From the NCBI GenBank assembly GCA_017629395.1, contig JAGBXH010000053.1, positions 1-37,188 of the forward strand: 37,188 nucleotides of DNA, in the 5' to 3' direction. This DNA comes from Clostridia bacterium (lineage in GTDB: Bacteria; Bacillota; Clostridia; Oscillospirales; CAG-272). The translations under genes and the position numbers were made by a program. Below are positions 1 to 8,384 of this stretch, one piece after another (position 1 is the first letter of the stretch; every line of letters starts with the position of its first letter). Under the pieces are notes generated by a model. It ran no database searches. It was given only the letters and a program-made list of their open reading frames with translations, and was not told the DNA's origin.

Positions 1-25
1 ATCAATACATCAAAGGAGGTGCGCT

Positions 26-1093
26 GTGAGAGAATTGACGGTCATGATCAAGCCCGCGTCGGGGCTTTGCCAGATGGCGTGCGAGTACTGCTTTTACCAC
101 GATATTGTGGAACACGGTGCGCCTGCCAATACTTTTATGAGCCATAAAACCGCGCGGCAGTTGATCGCGCGTGTCAAGGAAAGCGGTGCGCAGCGCGTGC
201 ATTTTGCTTTTCAGGGTGGCGAGCCGCTGCTGTGGGGGCAGGAGCATTTTGATGACTTTTTTGAGGACGTCAAGGACGCCGGGCTTGACGCGACCTATGC
301 CGTGCAGACCAACGGGCTTTGCATGGACGAGGTGTATGCGTCGCTGTTTGCCGAGCACGACGTGCTGGTAGGCATTTCACTTGACGGTGACCGCGCCTTG
401 CACGATTACGCACGCAAGACCCCCGACGGCCAGGGCACGCAGGAGCGCGTGATACGCGGCATGGAATTACTCAAAAAGCACGGTGTGCGATACAACGTGC
501 TATCCGTCATCAGCGCAAACACTGCGCGTCACCCCGCGCAGCTGTACCGCTACTATAAAAAACTGGGCGTGTCGCACGTGCAGCTCATCCCCTGCCTGCC
601 GCCCATGGGAGAGGGCGAAAGTTGCCGCTACGCACCCACACCCGAGGCACTCGGGCAATTCCTCGTCGGCTTTTACAGGCTTTGGCGCGAGGATTGGAGG
701 GGCGGCAAACCGCCTTTTATCGTCCGCGAATTTGACCAAGCCTTAGCTACCCTGCAAGGCAGAGCAGGGCATTGCGGTGCACTCGGCTTTTGCACGCCGC
801 AGCTGATCGTGGAGGCCGACGGCTCGACCTATCCCTGCGATTTTTACGTGCTGCCCGACTATTGCACCGGCAACGTGCACACGCATACGATTGCGCAAAC
901 TATCGAGAGTGAGGGCATGCAACGCTTTGCCGCGGAGCATCCCGCAGCACCTGCGATCTGCCGCTCTTGCAGATTTTTACCCGTTTGCGGCGGCGGCTGC
1001 CGACGCATGCGCGACGTGATCTTGTCCCAAAATGAGTGCGCCATGATGCGGCTCTATTCCTATATCATTGAAAAGGAGAGAAAAACACCATGA
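26..1093 (+). CDS. Anaerobic sulfatase-maturating enzyme (radical SAM/SPASM)
   Basis: This 355-residue protein is predicted to convert the active-site Cys (or Ser) of a sulfatase to formylglycine in the cytoplasm, using S-adenosylmethionine and iron-sulfur clusters. The radical-SAM CX3CX2C motif is at C15, C19 and C22 (CQMACEYC), followed by FQGGEPLL. The C-terminal half carries the SPASM-type cysteines, including GFCTP, YPCDFYV and CRSCRFLPVCGGGC, which would bind two auxiliary clusters. The Asp of CDFY is the position known as catalytic in clostridial anSMEs. The GTG start is chosen because AAAGGAGGT lies five bases upstream. The gene overlaps the following sulfatase by 4 bases (ATGA), so the pair is almost certainly co-translated and this enzyme probably matures that sulfatase. 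The promoter lies before the window. Confidence 0.93.
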   Translation: MRELTVMIKPASGLCQMACEYCFYHDIVEHGAPANTFMSHKTARQLIARVKESGAQRVHFAFQGGEPLLWGQEHFDDFFEDVKDAGLDATYAVQTNGLCMDEVYASLFAEHDVLVGISLDGDRALHDYARKTPDGQGTQERVIRGMELLKKHGVRYNVLSVISANTARHPAQLYRYYKKLGVSHVQLIPCLPPMGEGESCRYAPTPEALGQFLVGFYRLWREDWRGGKPPFIVREFDQALATLQGRAGHCGALGFCTPQLIVEADGSTYPCDFYVLPDYCTGNVHTHTIAQTIESEGMQRFAAEHPAAPAICRSCRFLPVCGGGCRRMRDVILSQNECAMMRLYSYIIEKERKTP

Positions 1094-2472
1094 GTCAAAA
1101 CCCCAATATTCTTTGGATCTGCGTGGATCAGCAGAGATGGGATTGCCTTGGATATGCTGAAAAATACCCCGTCAAGACCCCCAATATCGACCGTCTTGCG
1201 GCGGGCGGTGTCAATCTTGCGAATAGTTATTGCCCCATTCCCGTGTGCTGCCCCTCGCGTCAGAGTATGCTGACGGGCAAGAGAGCCGAGCAGATCGGTG
1301 CACTTTGGAATTATAATCAAAAGATCTATACCGGCATGCTGCCTGCGGACAGCCAGTCCTGGGCAAGAGAGCTGCGCGATCGCCTTGGCTATCACACAGG
1401 CTGGGTTGGACCCTGGGAGGGCGGCTACAACGCAACGCCCGCATCCATGGGCTACGACGTCTACGTGCCGCGCGCGGAGCTTGTGCGTCCCATGGCAGAA
1501 AAATATCCGCATTGCGTGCCCACCAACGGCTTTTGGGGACAGGTGTATGACATGGACAAGGAGTACGCGCCCACGCATCAGCTTGCAGGGCAGGTTGTTT
1601 CCTTGATGGAGGGCTGGCAGGACGAGCATCCGTGGCTTGTGCAGATGGAATTTTCCGAGCCGCACCTGCCTTGCACGCCGGTCAAGGAGTTTGCCGACAT
1701 GTACGATCCTGCCGGGATCCCCGTGTGGGGCGGCTTTGAGGATGCGTACGAAAACAAGCCCTATATCCAGCGTCAGCAGCGCATCAACTGGAATACCGAG
1801 GATAAGGATTGGGCGTTCTTTGCGCCCATTGTGGCAAGATATTACGCCTGGATCTCGCAGATCGACGATGCCATCGGTAGAGTGCTGGATTGGCTGGAAG
1901 CACACGGCAAGCTGCAGGATACCGTCATTATCTACACCTCGGATCACGGCGACTATTGCGGTGACCGCAGACAGATGGATAAGCACTACGCCATGTACGA
2001 GGAGATCACGCACATTCCGCATCTGTGGCATTGCCCCGCAAGATTTGCACAGGGGCTCAAGAGCTGTGCGCTCAATACAAACGCGCTGGATATCCCCGTG
2101 ACCATTATGGATATGCTGGGGCTGCCGACCGACGGCATGGTGGGCAAGAGCCTTTTGCCCGTGCTGACAGGACAGAGCGATACGCATCGCGACGCGGTCA
2201 TGGTGACCTATAACGGTCAGCAATTCGGTCTTTTCTCGCAGAGAATGCTGCGCATGGGAGATATCAAGTACACGTGGAATCTGACCGATACCGACGAGCT
2301 GTACGACCTTGCAAGCGATCCTTACGAGCTGCATAATCTGATAGACGACTCTGCATATGCCGAAACCCTGCAAAGCATGCGCCACAGATTGCTTGCCGAG
2401 CTGCAGGCAGAGAACGATTGCATGCTCAACTCCTGGACCGAGCAGCAGCTGCGACTTGGCAGAAAGCTTTGA
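1090..2472 (+). CDS. Type I (formylglycine-dependent) sulfatase, Cys type
   Basis: This 460-residue sulfatase has the alkaline-phosphatase fold. The signature C-x-P-S-R is at C53-R57, followed by QSMLTG, so C53 is the residue expected to become formylglycine. D13-Q14 near the N-terminus and YTSDHGDY in the middle are the usual calcium-binding positions. There is no signal peptide, so it appears cytoplasmic unless exported in some other way, and a cytoplasmic sulfatase would act on imported sulfated sugars. The substrate (mucin, glycosaminoglycan or other sulfate ester) cannot be read from the sequence. The Cys rather than Ser at the modified position agrees with the anSME gene that overlaps its start by 4 bases. 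The stop is followed within 2 bases by the next start. Confidence 0.93.
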   Translation: MSQNPNILWICVDQQRWDCLGYAEKYPVKTPNIDRLAAGGVNLANSYCPIPVCCPSRQSMLTGKRAEQIGALWNYNQKIYTGMLPADSQSWARELRDRLGYHTGWVGPWEGGYNATPASMGYDVYVPRAELVRPMAEKYPHCVPTNGFWGQVYDMDKEYAPTHQLAGQVVSLMEGWQDEHPWLVQMEFSEPHLPCTPVKEFADMYDPAGIPVWGGFEDAYENKPYIQRQQRINWNTEDKDWAFFAPIVARYYAWISQIDDAIGRVLDWLEAHGKLQDTVIIYTSDHGDYCGDRRQMDKHYAMYEEITHIPHLWHCPARFAQGLKSCALNTNALDIPVTIMDMLGLPTDGMVGKSLLPVLTGQSDTHRDAVMVTYNGQQFGLFSQRMLRMGDIKYTWNLTDTDELYDLASDPYELHNLIDDSAYAETLQSMRHRLLAELQAENDCMLNSWTEQQLRLGRKL

Positions 2473-2474
2473 TT

Positions 2475-3473
2475 ATGGATGAGCAGGAACAAAAAGTCAC
2501 GCCCTTTTTGGTGGACGTGTACTTGTATGATCTGAACAGACCCGAAATGCCGCCCTTGGCATACCGCAGCGCACGCGGCGGGGAGGAGCAGCCCGATCTG
2601 CTCTCGTTGATCCCGCTGTCGGCGTGTGCGTGGCAGGAGGTTGCAGAGCACTTGTATGGCGGTGCGGTGTATCTTTCGCAAGACGGCGGCGCGATTTTAC
2701 TTCCTGTTTTCGGCAGCCTTGGGAGGCTTGCCTTGGTGGTCAAGACCAACCTTCCTCTGTCTGCGCTGGCGTACGTGTATCAATGCGCGGGTCAGGGGGC
2801 GGTGTATGCCGATCAGGCACTTCGGGAGTGCGTGCCCAAGCTCAGCGCGAAGACAAAGCCCATAGCCGAGGATGCGGTGCACACAGTAGCGCAGCTGCGC
2901 AGGCTGACTAAGGCTTGTGAGTCTGTCCTTGGTGCGTATGATGCAATGGAGTGCATTGATATGGCCCAGAGGCTGATGGGCGTTTCGTGTATGTCTGACC
3001 AAAGAGTGGAGACCGCTCCGCTGCAGGGACAAGAAGTCTTACCCTTGATGCAGCATGCAGGGCAGGTGCTGCTTGCTTGTGTGCTGACGCTTTTGTCGGT
3101 TATGCGAAACGGTGCTCACGCACGCAGCGGCTGGCTGTACGCGCTGCCATGCGGTCAGGGATATACGCTGCAGGTGTTTTTGCGCCTTGTGCAGCAGGAA
3201 ACCCCTGAGGCGCTTGTACGCTTGCGGACGATGCTGGAGATGTGTGACGTTGCATTTTGCGCGCGTGTTGGCGAAGTACCCGTTATACCTCCTAAGCAGT
3301 ATTCCTACATGAGCCGCAAGATCACCGATCCGCATAAGCCCTTGTGTGCACGCTGCGGACGCCTGGATGCGCGTTGCGCGCATTGCACGGCGGTGCAATG
3401 GTCGGTGTTGCCTTACGTATGTGATACTGCGTTGCTTGGCATCAAAACGCTGCCGCATTTTGAATTTGAATAA
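2475..3473 (+). CDS. Unrecognised protein with C-terminal zinc knuckle
   Basis: I do not recognise this 332-residue protein. The ATG two bases after the sulfatase stop is chosen because the only longer option runs back inside the sulfatase gene. No signal peptide or clear membrane span is visible. The N-terminal two thirds is a soluble alpha/beta-like region. Near the C-terminus C291, C294, C301 and C304 form a CX2CX6CX2C array that looks like a compact zinc knuckle. There is no good Shine-Dalgarno, so it is probably translated by coupling to the sulfatase. Its place as third gene of the maturase-sulfatase operon suggests a role linked to sulfate-ester use or its control, but this is only inferred from position. 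The last codons run into the terminator of the convergent gene. Confidence 0.75.
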   Translation: MDEQEQKVTPFLVDVYLYDLNRPEMPPLAYRSARGGEEQPDLLSLIPLSACAWQEVAEHLYGGAVYLSQDGGAILLPVFGSLGRLALVVKTNLPLSALAYVYQCAGQGAVYADQALRECVPKLSAKTKPIAEDAVHTVAQLRRLTKACESVLGAYDAMECIDMAQRLMGVSCMSDQRVETAPLQGQEVLPLMQHAGQVLLACVLTLLSVMRNGAHARSGWLYALPCGQGYTLQVFLRLVQQETPEALVRLRTMLEMCDVAFCARVGEVPVIPPKQYSYMSRKITDPHKPLCARCGRLDARCAHCTAVQWSVLPYVCDTALLGIKTLPHFEFE

Positions 3474-3478
3474 AAAAA

Positions 3479-3507
3479 CGAGGCTGTTTTTTTGTAAAAC
3501 AGCCTCG
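3479..3507 (-). terminator. Rho-independent terminator of the LRR lipoprotein gene
   Basis: A perfect 12-bp stem (CGAGGCTGTTTT with its complement) encloses a 5-base loop. Read on the minus strand it is followed by seven T residues, so it mainly serves the minus-strand gene. The plus-strand side has only a weak T run, but the hairpin may slow transcription from both directions. Confidence 0.85.
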
Positions 3508-3523
3508 AAATATTTTGTTTTGA

Positions 3524-4399
3524 TTACTCTGCAGCCTCGGTCTCGGGAGCAGTAGTTTCCTCACCCTTGGTGGTGATCTCTTCGCCTACACCGGAGAGCA
3601 CGATCTTTTCAACGTACTCAGCAGCCTTGGAGCCCTCGGGAGCGGTGATCACGCTCTTGAGCTCGGACCAGAAAATGTAGTTACCAAACTCAATGTTCTC
3701 GGAGGTGGTATTGATCTTGATCGCGGTCAGGTGGTTGCACTGGTAGAATGCCTGCGTGCCGATGATAGTGGTAGCAGCGGGAATATCCAGCGTGGTCAGA
3801 CCCTGGCAGCCGAAGAATGCAGCCTCGCCGATCTCAACCAGAGTAGCGGGGAAGTTGATTGCGGTCAAGCCCTTGCAGCCGTAGAATGCGTAGCTGTCGA
3901 TCTTGGTCAGCTTTGCGGAAAGCGTAATGCTTGTCAGCTTATCACAGCCGTGGAAAGCACCCTCACCGATGGAGAGCACGGAGTCGGGCAGAACGATCTC
4001 GGAAAGACCCGTGCAGCCTGCGAACGCCCACTTGCCAATGGTCTGGATGGTGTTCGGAACGGTTACGGAGGTCATTGCGGTGCAGTAGTAGAATGCGTTG
4101 TCCGCGATGCCGACGATCTCTCTGACGTTATCGTCATTCTTGGCGTTTTCTTCCAGCGAAGCAACGGTAACCTCTGCGGGAATGACAACTGCGTGAGGCT
4201 CAGCCTTACCGACGTAGCCGGTGATGACAGCGGTATTACCGCCTGCCTCTGCAAAAGTAAACGTACCGGTTTCGGTAACGTAGGTGTAGTTGGGAGCAAC
4301 GTAATCGTTAATAGAAGTCAGGTCACCCTTGGAGGCTTCGCACGCAACCATAGCGACGAGCATAACAAGGACAATTGCCACGGCAAGAATCTTTTTCAT
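3524..4399 (-). CDS. LRR_5 (BspA-type) leucine-rich repeat lipoprotein
   Basis: This 291-residue surface protein starts with a lipoprotein signal: two lysines, a hydrophobic run, then C20 in the context MVAC, the likely lipidated cysteine. Residues from about 100 to 235 hold five to six BspA-like repeats of about 23 residues with the pattern AF-x-G-C-x-x-L-x-x-I-x-L-P. The C-terminus is acidic and Thr-rich. BspA/LRR_5 proteins in gut anaerobes are usually surface-exposed and often implicated in adhesion, but the ligand is unknown here. The start is supported by AAAGGAG about six bases upstream. The gene is monocistronic, between its own perfect promoter and its own terminator. Confidence 0.88.
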   Translation of the reverse strand: MKKILAVAIVLVMLVAMVACEASKGDLTSINDYVAPNYTYVTETGTFTFAEAGGNTAVITGYVGKAEPHAVVIPAEVTVASLEENAKNDDNVREIVGIADNAFYYCTAMTSVTVPNTIQTIGKWAFAGCTGLSEIVLPDSVLSIGEGAFHGCDKLTSITLSAKLTKIDSYAFYGCKGLTAINFPATLVEIGEAAFFGCQGLTTLDIPAATTIIGTQAFYQCNHLTAIKINTTSENIEFGNYIFWSELKSVITAPEGSKAAEYVEKIVLSGVGEEITTKGEETTAPETEAAE

Positions 4400-4444
4400 A
4401 TCATACTCCTTTGGATTTGAATATAATTATTCATGATTAAATAA

Positions 4445-4473
4445 ATTATACAATACTTTACCCGAATTGTCAA
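4445..4473 (-). promoter_or_regulatory. Sigma-A promoter of the LRR lipoprotein gene
   Basis: On the minus strand TTGACA (4473-4468) and TATAAT (4450-4445) are separated by exactly 17 bases, a perfect match to the housekeeping consensus. It lies 46 bases before the start codon. Confidence 0.88.
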
Positions 4474-4511
4474 GAGATTTGTTAGGGGAGATTGTAAATA
4501 ATTTGCGTATT

Positions 4512-5255
4512 TTACCGCCCGACGTAGGCAAGCAGCATATCGATGCCGTAAAGCAGCACCAAATGTGCGGGGTAGAAAATGTAGAAAAAGTATTTGAGCT
4601 TGTGTTTTCCGGGCTCACCGTTATAAAGCGCAAGAGGGGCAAGCGCAAGAAGCGACCAGATACGCGGTGTCATCGAGCCCTCCAGATTGCAGGCAAGCAT
4701 GGCAGTTCCCGCTGCCGCACCACCGAATCTGCCCCAGCGGCTGCTGCCGCCCAGATAGATCAGCACGGGGAGCAGAATGCCCGTCAGTCCGTAATCCACG
4801 ATCACGTAGTGGTTGAGCACAAGGATGCCGCCGGCAGCAAGGGAAAGCAGGACGGCACAGACCGTAATGCAAGCGGGACGCGGCAAGGTGCGCTTGCGCA
4901 CTTTTTCAAGCAGAGCGGTCACCGGATTTTTTTGCCCCTTGCAGGCGCAGATCAGTGCGTCGATCAGCGTCAGCAGCACAAGGGAGAGGGAAAAGGTGAT
5001 CAGAATGCCGAGATAGGTTTCCTTTGAAACAAAATCATAAACGATCTGGCAAAGCACGCCGAGAATAAAGATGCGCAAAAAATATTTTCCGCGGCTGCGC
5101 GTGTGACGAAAGCCCTCCGCAATGCAGAGCGCGTAAAGCGGCAGCCCGATCCTGCCCAGTATGCGCAGCCAAAGCTCGTCGGGAAACAGGATCATGCCCG
5201 TGTGATCCAGCAGCATGGAGATCGAGGCGATGATTTTAATCCAAAAAATCGACAT
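4512..5255 (-). CDS. TraX-family integral membrane protein
   Basis: This 247-residue protein is very hydrophobic, with about seven or eight predicted membrane spans. The N-terminal pattern (IKIIASISMLLDHTG, then LRILGRIGLPLYALCIAEGF and HTRS) is the recognisable TraX-family signature. TraX of the F plasmid acetylates pilin, but most chromosomal homologues in Firmicutes have no pilus nearby and their substrate is unknown; the fold resembles membrane acyltransferases. No conjugation gene is present in the window, so acyl or acetyl transfer to a surface molecule is only an inference. It is expressed from its own extended -10 promoter. The Shine-Dalgarno (GAGGAAGG) is about nine bases from the ATG. 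Confidence 0.85.
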   Translation of the reverse strand: MSIFWIKIIASISMLLDHTGMILFPDELWLRILGRIGLPLYALCIAEGFRHTRSRGKYFLRIFILGVLCQIVYDFVSKETYLGILITFSLSLVLLTLIDALICACKGQKNPVTALLEKVRKRTLPRPACITVCAVLLSLAAGGILVLNHYVIVDYGLTGILLPVLIYLGGSSRWGRFGGAAAGTAMLACNLEGSMTPRIWSLLALAPLALYNGEPGKHKLKYFFYIFYPAHLVLLYGIDMLLAYVGR

Positions 5256-5284
5256 GGAGATATCCTTCCTCTCGCGTTTTTCTC

Positions 5285-5313
5285 ATTATATCACAAAACT
5301 CGAATTTTGGCAA
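5285..5313 (-). promoter_or_regulatory. Extended -10 promoter of the TraX-family gene
   Basis: The minus strand has TTGCCA (5313-5308), a 17-base spacer and TATAAT (5290-5285), with TG one base before the -10. It is back-to-back with the SGNH promoter; the two -35 boxes are only 10 bases apart. Confidence 0.8.
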
Positions 5314-5323
5314 GTATATCTGC

Positions 5324-5353
5324 TTGACAAACCTGTCCGTTTTATGGTAAAAT
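5324..5353 (+). promoter_or_regulatory. Extended -10 promoter of the SGNH hydrolase gene
   Basis: TTGACA (5324-5329) is followed after 18 bases by TAAAAT (5348-5353), and TGG immediately precedes the -10, giving an extended -10. The start codon is 31 bases downstream. Confidence 0.78.
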
Positions 5354-5384
5354 CAAGCCATGAATTTACAGGAGATGATCATAG

Positions 5385-6182
5385 ATGAACTTTAAGCAGC
5401 TTTTAGACAGTAAGGAATATCCTTTTTCGGGCGCACCCGTCATCGCGTTTCTCGGTGACAGCGTTACGCACGGTGCATTTGAGTGCGTGGACGGCGGCTG
5501 CGGCTGCGCCTTCGACTTTGCGGCGGTGTACCACAATCGCCTTCGGTTGATCATCTCGCAAAAATACGAATGGGTACCGGTCAGCGTTATCAATGCGGGC
5601 GTAGCGGGCGATACGGCTGCGGGAGGGCTTGAGAGATTGGAGCGAGACGTGATTGCGCGCCGCCCCGATCTTTGCGTGGTTTGCTACGGACTCAACGATG
5701 TAAACGGTGAGATCGAAGCGTACACGAGTGCTTTGCGCGGCATTTTTACAAGATTGCGCGAGGCGGGGATCGAGACGCTGTTTATGACCCCCAATATGCT
5801 CAATACGCGCGTGGACGAGAGCGTGCTGCCCGAGCTGACCGTGTATGCCGAGGTGACTGCGGGCATGCAGAACGGCGGCAAAATGGATGCATTTATGGAA
5901 GCGGCAAAGGGCGTGGCATTTGAGTGCGGTGTGGCTGTGGCGGATGCATACGCCTTATGGAAGCAGATGGCGCAGAGCGGTATGGATACCACGGCGCTGC
6001 TTGCCAACGGCATCAATCACCCTTGCCGCGAGATGCACGGCATGTTTGCCGAGCTTTTGTACGAAACCATTTTCGGGGCTATGTCCACCATGCCCGAGCC
6101 CGAGGCAGTGCCCGAGGAGATCCCCGAGGTGGGCGAGGAGATCACACCTTTGGAGTTTGAAGCGCAAGAGCAAGAGGGGTAA
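5385..6182 (+). CDS. SGNH/GDSL-family hydrolase
   Basis: This 265-residue protein has the block I motif GDSVTHG with the nucleophile S26, a block II glycine in NAGVAGDT, block III Asn in GLND, and the catalytic His at H212 (NGINHP). The Asp that normally sits three residues before this His is absent; some SGNH enzymes with the NxxNHP form work without it or use another acid. It probably removes acyl or acetyl groups from a carbohydrate or lipid, but the substrate is not evident. There is no signal peptide, so it is likely cytoplasmic. The last 35 residues form an acidic Pro/Glu-rich tail. The start is supported by AGGAGATGAT upstream. It is monocistronic with its own promoter. Confidence 0.87.
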   Translation: MNFKQLLDSKEYPFSGAPVIAFLGDSVTHGAFECVDGGCGCAFDFAAVYHNRLRLIISQKYEWVPVSVINAGVAGDTAAGGLERLERDVIARRPDLCVVCYGLNDVNGEIEAYTSALRGIFTRLREAGIETLFMTPNMLNTRVDESVLPELTVYAEVTAGMQNGGKMDAFMEAAKGVAFECGVAVADAYALWKQMAQSGMDTTALLANGINHPCREMHGMFAELLYETIFGAMSTMPEPEAVPEEIPEVGEEITPLEFEAQEQEG

Positions 6183-6206
6183 CTCCACCACACTGACACC
6201 CACTCA

Positions 6207-6363
6207 TGAAAAGTTTTGATCAAACTTTTTCAAAAGTTTGCGGGGTCTTGGGGCAGAGCCCCGAGTCGCGCCCGCAGGCGCGAAATATTCTTAACGGCAT
6301 TTCTATTCGCGAAGCGAATTACTGGTTCATTTTCTTTGTGCCAGCGGTATCAAAGAAAAGAAC
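6207..6363 (+). repeat. Structured intergenic repeat, copy A
   Basis: This is one of three copies of the same multi-hairpin element (the others are at 9067-9230 and, inverted, 9268-9412). It starts TGAAAAGTTTT. The first hairpin is CAAACTTTT/AAAAGTTTG (6221-6229 with 6232-6240), the second CTTGGGGC/GCCCCGAG (6247-6254 with 6258-6265), the third CGCGCC/GGCGCG around a CGCA loop (6267-6272 with 6277-6282), and the fourth ATTCGC/GCGAAT (6305-6310 with 6314-6319). A final long stem pairs TTTTCTTTG with CAAAGAAAA. The stem sequences differ between copies but stay complementary. Confidence 0.85.
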
Positions 6364-6398
6364 GTAGAGAACTTCCTCACATAACATCCCAACAAAAC

Positions 6399-6426
6399 AA
6401 GCGACCTTGGAAACCCAAGGTCGCTT
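6399..6426 (-). terminator. Bidirectional terminator-like hairpin
   Basis: A perfect 12-bp stem (AAGCGACCTTGG and its complement) has a 4-base loop. On the minus strand it is followed by GTTTTGTT, a weak T run fitting termination of the propeller gene that ends at 6441; on the plus strand ATCTTTTGCTTT follows, so the convergent SGNH transcript may also stop here. Confidence 0.65.
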
Positions 6427-6440
6427 ATCTTTTGCTTTGC

Positions 6441-8384
6441 TTATTCTGTTGCAAGCTCCAGCTTTTCCACGTCTAAGCGATCACCGTTGAGCACGTAGTA
6501 GTATCCGTCGATATACACGCCGCGCATCTCGCGCATGTCGCCGCCCTGACCGTACTCAATACGCAGCACCTCGGAAATGCTTTCGCCGTCAAAGCGGAAA
6601 ACCACGTAGCCGTAGCGGTAGTTTTCGTACTTGTACGCGTGGTATTCGTCCAGCGAGATCTTATCCCAGGTGTGAATACCCATGCCGATCAAGCCGTTCT
6701 CGCGGTCGATATAATAGCACTTGTAATCGGGGTAGTAATTGGTGTAGGGCATTTCCAGCTTGGTAAAGCTCTCCACACCGCTCTCACCTTCGACGTAGAC
6801 CTCAAGCTTGAGTGTGTCGGAGCGCTCCCCCTGACCGATGCCCAAGAGGAATCCGTCGCCAAAGTTGACAAGGCTGGTGGAGAATCCTGCAATCGTACCG
6901 GTTTCCTTGACCGTGATGCCCGAAAGGTCGGAGAGATCAAAGAAGAATACGGGGTCGGTCTGCTGGATTGCGGTGCAGGCGTAAGCGGTATTACCCTCGA
7001 AGCGTGCGGATTTTACGACCTCGCCTACGGGCGCGAATTTTTCAACCGAGGCAGCGATCTGCATGGTGGCAAGATCAATGACGAACAGGCTTGCGCTGGT
7101 GTTGCCGCCACGCGCGGGCATGAGTGCTATTTCATGATTTCCGTAGTAGGATCTTACCCGTTTGGTGTTTTGCTGCGTGGTAGTGAACACGCGCAGCATG
7201 CCCTCGTACTCGTCCATGCTGTACTGGTCAAGCACGTAGCCGTCCACGATCACAGATCCGCGCTTGTCAAAACCGTCCGCGCTATAGCCGATGCAGGAGA
7301 TCTCGCTGACCGTGGTGTAGGACTGTCTGCCGTCCTTGATCGCACCGTATTCATAGTAGCTTCTGGTGGCATAGATCGCGTCCTTGGATACGTACGCGTC
7401 CTCTGCGTAGGAAAGGCAAGCGACAGCGTCCTTGACCGTCGTGCCGGCGTCGTCCATGAGCAGCATGACGGTGTAGCTCGCTTGGCTGAGCGTCTCGGGA
7501 GCGATGATATCATCGGGGGCAAGACTGTACGATTTATCCGTAGTTGCAATTTCCGGGATGAAGGTGCGCGTGTCGCCAAAATCAACCGAGCGGCAGTTCA
7601 TGGTAGTCATGAGCAAAAGCCCGTGCTCGGTCAGACGGGAGGAGAGGTACTGCCCCGAAACGTCCACGTGGGAGATCTCCTTGACCAGCTTGGGATCGCT
7701 GACGTCCAGCGTGACGATCCTGGTCATATTCACGTAATATCGGTCTGCCTTTTCCATATACTGACATATGACGGTCAGCGTGCGGCAATCGGACGAGAGG
7801 AAAAATTCCTTTGCAAAAAAAGCGTCTTTGCCGTACTGTGCTAAGTGATACGTGCCCAACAGTCGGCTGTCCTCGCCCTCGATGCTAAAGATACGCAGCG
7901 TGCTGGAAGAAAGGTAATAAATGTGCGTATCGCTGCGCTTGATCAGGTCGGCTTCGATGACGCCGGAAACCTGATTGTCGGTTACCTCTTGATAGTTGCC
8001 CATACCGGTCATGTTCTCGGCTTCACCGGGAGCCATGGGAGCCATACCATCCGCCTTGGCAAACAGATTGGAGGGCAGGTCAAGCAGCAGCTCGAAGGTG
8101 TTCTTGTATTCGGGGGGATCGTAGTTATATTCGTTGAGCTTTTCAATAATGCCGTAATATTCGCTGCCTGCGTATTTTCTCACGCTGGGCGGCGTGGATT
8201 TATAGGGGATAAAGAGTGCAAACGTGCCTGCGAGCAGTACAAAACACATGCAGGCGGCGATGATGCTCAGCATGCGCACGGTTTTGCCGCTGCGCGCCTT
8301 GCGGTGTGCACCCGTGGGGGCTGCTTGGGTGACGAATTTGTCGTCCACACCGTCCAAGGACTTGAGCCATTCTTTCTTTTTCAT
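6441..8384 (-). CDS. Membrane-anchored beta-propeller protein (PF09826 type)
   Basis: This 647-residue protein has a basic cytoplasmic N-terminus of about 36 residues containing WLKSLDGVDDKFV, one membrane span at about residues 38-60, and a large extracellular domain. The phrase NQVSGVIEADLIK, followed by repeated IYYLS/VIDLATMQIA-like strands, matches the 'secreted beta-propeller' family (COG4880). The short N-terminal segment resembles those of anti-sigma proteins coded next to clostridial ECF sigma factors. The start overlaps the stop of the sigma-factor gene by 4 bases (ATGA), so the two are translationally coupled. I infer that it senses an envelope signal with the propeller and holds the sigma factor with the cytoplasmic segment. 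No classical zinc anti-sigma (ZAS) motif is visible, so this is not proven. Confidence 0.85.
   Translation of the reverse strand: MKKKEWLKSLDGVDDKFVTQAAPTGAHRKARSGKTVRMLSIIAACMCFVLLAGTFALFIPYKSTPPSVRKYAGSEYYGIIEKLNEYNYDPPEYKNTFELLLDLPSNLFAKADGMAPMAPGEAENMTGMGNYQEVTDNQVSGVIEADLIKRSDTHIYYLSSSTLRIFSIEGEDSRLLGTYHLAQYGKDAFFAKEFFLSSDCRTLTVICQYMEKADRYYVNMTRIVTLDVSDPKLVKEISHVDVSGQYLSSRLTEHGLLLMTTMNCRSVDFGDTRTFIPEIATTDKSYSLAPDDIIAPETLSQASYTVMLLMDDAGTTVKDAVACLSYAEDAYVSKDAIYATRSYYEYGAIKDGRQSYTTVSEISCIGYSADGFDKRGSVIVDGYVLDQYSMDEYEGMLRVFTTTQQNTKRVRSYYGNHEIALMPARGGNTSASLFVIDLATMQIAASVEKFAPVGEVVKSARFEGNTAYACTAIQQTDPVFFFDLSDLSGITVKETGTIAGFSTSLVNFGDGFLLGIGQGERSDTLKLEVYVEGESGVESFTKLEMPYTNYYPDYKCYYIDRENGLIGMGIHTWDKISLDEYHAYKYENYRYGYVVFRFDGESISEVLRIEYGQGGDMREMRGVYIDGYYYVLNGDRLDVEKLELATE

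Noticed and set aside
1060..2385. 441-codon minus-strand frame opposite the sulfatase
   Set aside because: It is a shadow of the sulfatase gene, with no family features or ribosome binding site.
6639..7844. 401-codon plus-strand frame opposite the propeller gene
   Set aside because: It has no start signal or recognisable domain, and the opposite frame has clear family motifs and coupling.
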